8,930 nt of DNA, from the NCBI GenBank assembly GCA_012514775.1, contig JAAYZQ010000628.1, positions 1 to 8,930 of the forward strand. Reading direction: 5' to 3'. Position numbers and translations under genes: made by a program. The number at the start of each line of letters is the position of its first letter. Positions within the stretch are counted from its first letter, which is position 1. Origin of the DNA: Anaerolineaceae bacterium (lineage in GTDB: Bacteria; Chloroflexota; Anaerolineae; JAAYZQ01). The notes beneath the pieces were generated by a model. The model saw only the letters and a program-made list of their open reading frames with translations. It did no database searches and was not told where the DNA came from. This document shows positions 6,734 through 8,930 of the stretch, in pieces.

Positions 6734-7426
6734 GTGACCAAGAATGTTGTCGAGCGAGTCGACGATTGGGTGAGGATCCGGCACGTGCTGGTGAGCGTTT
6801 CGGACAAGACGGGGCTCGACGCCCTGGTGCCGGCGCTGGTCGAGGTCAACCCCGACGTTCGCCTGTACTCGACGGGCGGCACCTACCGGCACCTCGCCGA
6901 GATCCTGGGCCCGGCCGGCGCGGCGCGCCACCTGCAGCAGGTATCCGACTACACGGGGCAGCCCGAGACCCAGGGTGGGCTCGTCAAGACGCTGGATTTC
7001 AGGATCTACCTGGGGCTGCTCACCGAGACCTACAACGACGCCCACCAGGGCGACCTGGCCCGCACGGGGGCGGTGCCCCTCGACATGGTTGTCTGCAACC
7101 TCTACCCCTTTGCGGAGACCGTGGCGCGGGAGGGGGTGACGGTCGAGGAGGCGCGGGCCAACGTCGACATCGGCGGGCCGTGCATGATCCGCGCCGCGGC
7201 CAAGAACTATTTGCGGGTCGCGGCCGTGGTCGAGCCGGCGGACTACCAGGGCATCGCCGGCTTCCTGCGGGCCCACGGCGGAGCGCTGAACCTCAGCCTG
7301 CGTTTCGCCCTGGCAGCCAAGGCTTTTGCCCACACCGCCGCCTACGACACCGCCATCAGCCACTACTTTGGCCGGCAAGAGCCCGGCGCTGTGCCGGTGG
7401 CCTATACCCTGGCAAACGGAGAGTGA
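6734..7426 (+). CDS. purH: IMP cyclohydrolase, stand-alone N-terminal half of PurH
   Basis: This 230-residue protein matches only the MGS-fold cyclohydrolase domain of PurH, which closes FAICAR to IMP, the last step of the pathway. Visible motifs are VLVSVSDKTGL at 18-28, YSTGGT at 45-50, NLYPF at 122-126, VDIGG at 144-148 and RAAAKNY at 153-159. Tyr124, Asp145 and Lys157 correspond to active-site residues of human ATIC (Tyr104, Asp125, Lys137). The usual GRVKTLHP segment is instead GGLVKTLDFRIYLG at 81-94; Lys85 is kept but His-Pro becomes Asp-Phe. The protein ends soon after AKAFAHTAAYDTAISHYF, the normal domain boundary. The GTG start has GAGGG at 6722-6726, spaced 7 bases. It is in a different frame from the transformylase gene 13 bp downstream, and clean ends on both proteins favour a genuine split over a recent frameshift. 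Confidence 0.92.
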   Translation: MTKNVVERVDDWVRIRHVLVSVSDKTGLDALVPALVEVNPDVRLYSTGGTYRHLAEILGPAGAARHLQQVSDYTGQPETQGGLVKTLDFRIYLGLLTETYNDAHQGDLARTGAVPLDMVVCNLYPFAETVAREGVTVEEARANVDIGGPCMIRAAAKNYLRVAAVVEPADYQGIAGFLRAHGGALNLSLRFALAAKAFAHTAAYDTAISHYFGRQEPGAVPVAYTLANGE

Positions 7427-7428
7427 GG

Positions 7429-7433
7429 GGAGG
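7429..7433 (+). promoter_or_regulatory. Ribosome binding site of the AICAR transformylase gene
   Basis: GGAGG in a longer run of purines, 6 bases before ATG 7440 and just after the cyclohydrolase stop at 7424-7426. It fixes 7440 as the start rather than the in-frame ATG at 7326, which lies inside the preceding gene, and shows that the two PurH halves are translated separately. Confidence 0.7.
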
Positions 7434-7439
7434 GGTCCG

Positions 7440-8690
7440 ATGTCTCCAGATCTGAAGCAGGCGTACCGCACCATGGCCGGCGATCCGTTTCCCGATCGCA
7501 TGGAGATCGCCTTCGTGTGGGATGACACGCGATCAACCCTCGTGTACGAGAAGGTGTCGTGGGTCGTCGACGGCGAGCGGCGGGGGCTGCGCTATGGCGA
7601 GAACCCGGGCCAGCCGGCGGCCCTCTACAAGCTGGTCAACGGCAACCTGGTGCTGGGCGAGGTGGAGACCATCGCCCCTGGCCGCTACCTCGTCTCCGAC
7701 GTCGAGCTGCTCCAGTCGGGCAAGCACCCGGGCAAGATCAACATGACCGACGCCGACAACGCGCTGAACATCCTGCGCTTCCTGGGCGAGGGGCCGGCGG
7801 CGGCCATCATGAAGCACAACAATCCCTCGGGGGTGGCCCTGGGCGACAGCCTGGTGGAGGCCTACCTGAAGGCCGACCTGGCCGACCACGTGGCCGCCTT
7901 TGGCGGCTGCATCGCCCTCAACCGCCCGGTGGACGTGGCCACCGCCGAAGCCATCGCGGCCCGCTACGCCGAGGTCGTGGTGGCGCCCGAGTACGAGGCC
8001 GGCGCCGTCGAGATCCTGGCCCGGCGCCAGAACCTGCGCATCATGCGCGTGGGCAACATGGCGCGCCTGTCCGAGTTCGCCGCCGAGCGGTTCGTAGATC
8101 TGAAAAGCCTGGTCGACGGGGCCGTCATCGCCCAGCTCTCCTACCTGCCCCAGGTGCGCACCCCCGCCGACCTGAAGCCCGCCGAGACGCTTCACGGCGG
8201 CCGCACCTATCGCATCCAGCGGCCACCGGCAGAGCGCGAGGTGCAGGACATGCTCTTCGGCTGGCTGGTGGAAGCCGGCGTCACCTCCAACTCGGTTATT
8301 TATGTCAAAGACCGGGCCACGGTGGGCATCGGCACCGGCGAGCAGGACCGGGTCGGCGTGGCCGAGATCGCCCGCGACAAGGCCTACCGCAAGCTGGCCG
8401 ACAGGCTGGCCTTCGAGCGGCACGGCGTGATCTACAGCTCGCTGGCCGACGAGGCAGCCCGCCGCGCCATCGACGCCGAGGTGGCCGCGGAGCACGGCGG
8501 CCTGCGCGGCGCCGTCATGGTCTCCGACGCCTTCTTCCCCTTCCGCGACGGCGTGGAGGTCGGCCTGAAAGAGGGCGTCACCGCCGTCATCCAGCCCGGC
8601 GGCGCGCTGAACGATCACCAGGTCATCGAGGCCTGCAACGAGGCCGGGGCCACGATGGTCTTTACCGGGGAGCGGAGCTTCAAGCACTAG
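7440..8690 (+). CDS. purH: AICAR transformylase, stand-alone C-terminal half of PurH
   Basis: This 416-residue protein matches the formyltransferase domain of PurH, which uses 10-formyl-tetrahydrofolate to convert AICAR to FAICAR. Visible motifs are [14 protein letters not shown] with Arg51 to Gln58, [13 protein letters not shown] with the catalytic Lys125-His126 pair (human Lys266-His267), [39 protein letters not shown], and the C-terminal [30 protein letters not shown]. Before RYGENP there is an N-terminal segment of about 50 residues ([17 protein letters not shown], then VYEKVSW) that fused PurH lacks. I recall this segment in stand-alone transformylases such as those of Desulfovibrio, so it marks a subfamily that evolved as a separate protein. 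It is the last gene of the operon on this strand. Identity is very secure. Confidence 0.94.
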   Translation: MSPDLKQAYRTMAGDPFPDRMEIAFVWDDTRSTLVYEKVSWVVDGERRGLRYGENPGQPAALYKLVNGNLVLGEVETIAPGRYLVSDVELLQSGKHPGKINMTDADNALNILRFLGEGPAAAIMKHNNPSGVALGDSLVEAYLKADLADHVAAFGGCIALNRPVDVATAEAIAARYAEVVVAPEYEAGAVEILARRQNLRIMRVGNMARLSEFAAERFVDLKSLVDGAVIAQLSYLPQVRTPADLKPAETLHGGRTYRIQRPPAEREVQDMLFGWLVEAGVTSNSVIYVKDRATVGIGTGEQDRVGVAEIARDKAYRKLADRLAFERHGVIYSSLADEAARRAIDAEVAAEHGGLRGAVMVSDAFFPFRDGVEVGLKEGVTAVIQPGGALNDHQVIEACNEAGATMVFTGERSFKH

Positions 8691-8747
8691 CCGGGGACGG
8701 CAGCACCGCTCCGCCGCTCGCTCCAGCGTCACCCTATCCTGGTCCGG

Positions 8748-8766
8748 CCACCCGTCTACCGGGCGG
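8748..8766. terminator. Possible weak hairpin between convergent genes
   Basis: CCACCCG at 8748-8754 can pair with CGGGCGG at 8760-8766 around a 5-base loop, with one A-C mismatch. It lies between the operon end and the convergent - strand gene, where a bidirectional terminator could sit. There is no T tract on either side, and such pairings are common in GC-rich DNA, so support is weak. Confidence 0.2.
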
Positions 8767-8769
8767 CGA

Positions 8770-8930
8770 TCAGTGCGGCGACCCGCCGCCCACCGGGGCC
8801 GGCCGGCATAGCCGCAAGGTCGCGTTGTCGAGGTTCACATCCAGCTCTCGCTCCAGGGTGGCCCACTTTTTGAGGGCATAGAGCCAGATCGTCACGTCCT
8901 CGCCCGGCGCCTCGAACCGCGTCCGGTAGG
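8770..8930 (-). CDS. Unrecognised protein, C-terminal fragment (5' end beyond the window)
   Basis: Reading the - strand from 8928 down to a TGA at 8770-8772 gives 52 residues with no start in view. It opens YRTRFEAPGEDVTIWLYALK and continues through KWATLERELDVNLDNATLRL to a CRPAPVGGGSPH tail. Composition is protein-like (Trp, Tyr, Lys, Asn and Asp, with a charged amphipathic stretch), and codon third positions are nearly all G or C, as in the operon genes. The other two - strand frames read as a frame with an early stop or an Arg/Pro/Gly-rich shadow. The + strand frames here look like shadows too. The gene converges on the purine operon with a 79 bp gap, so it is a separate transcription unit. 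I do not recognise the family. Confidence 0.55.
   Translation of the reverse strand, partial: YRTRFEAPGEDVTIWLYALKKWATLERELDVNLDNATLRLCRPAPVGGGSPH

Noticed and set aside
7326..7439. ATG 7326 as start of the AICAR transformylase
   Set aside because: It lies inside the cyclohydrolase gene, and the added residues read as Pro/Thr shadow sequence. ATG 7440 has a strong Shine-Dalgarno and begins the recognisable family N-terminus.
8691..8881. + strand open frame continuing through the region after the operon
   Set aside because: It is the tail of an Arg/Gly-rich shadow frame of the transformylase gene. The - strand reading of the same stretch has far more protein-like composition.

Overview
The window is almost entirely one de novo purine biosynthesis operon. 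DNA is very GC-rich (my estimate is around 70%) and codon third positions are almost all G or C. Eight protein-coding genes lie head to tail on the + strand: purQ, purC, purE, purF, a fused purD-purM, purN, and purH carried as two separate genes (IMP cyclohydrolase, then AICAR transformylase). Gaps are 13 to 45 bp, and purF overlaps purD-purM by 10 bp. No internal promoter, terminator or riboswitch is evident, so I infer a single transcript that begins upstream of the window. The last 161 bases hold the 3' end of an unrecognised gene on the - strand, converging on the operon.

Organism: the set suggests a high-GC, non-model bacterium. The long-form PurQ, the class II PurE, the split PurH with its unusual IMP cyclohydrolase motif, and PurM wording such as AVRST and SDIGLFGGLF remind me of Chloroflexota. 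This is recall of family style rather than a search, so I hold it at roughly even odds.

How the genes work together: PurF makes phosphoribosylamine from PRPP and glutamine. The PurD half of the fusion adds glycine to give GAR, and PurN formylates it. PurQ supplies ammonia to PurL (not in the window) to make FGAM. The PurM half of the fusion closes the ring to AIR, PurE carboxylates it to CAIR, and PurC adds aspartate. After PurB (not in the window), the AICAR transformylase and IMP cyclohydrolase finish IMP. purL, purS, purB and purK are absent here. purK would not be needed if PurE is class II as its motifs indicate, and purL or purS may lie just upstream, where purQ opens with an ATGA tetranucleotide.

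The most notable structure is the bacterial PurD-PurM fusion followed at once by purN. This is the same domain order (GARS-AIRS-GART) as the animal trifunctional GART protein. purN is also in the same reading frame as purD-purM, separated by one TAG and 15 further sense codons. A strong ribosome binding site before purN argues that it is normally translated on its own. No tRNA, rRNA, CRISPR array, insertion sequence or repeat family was seen.
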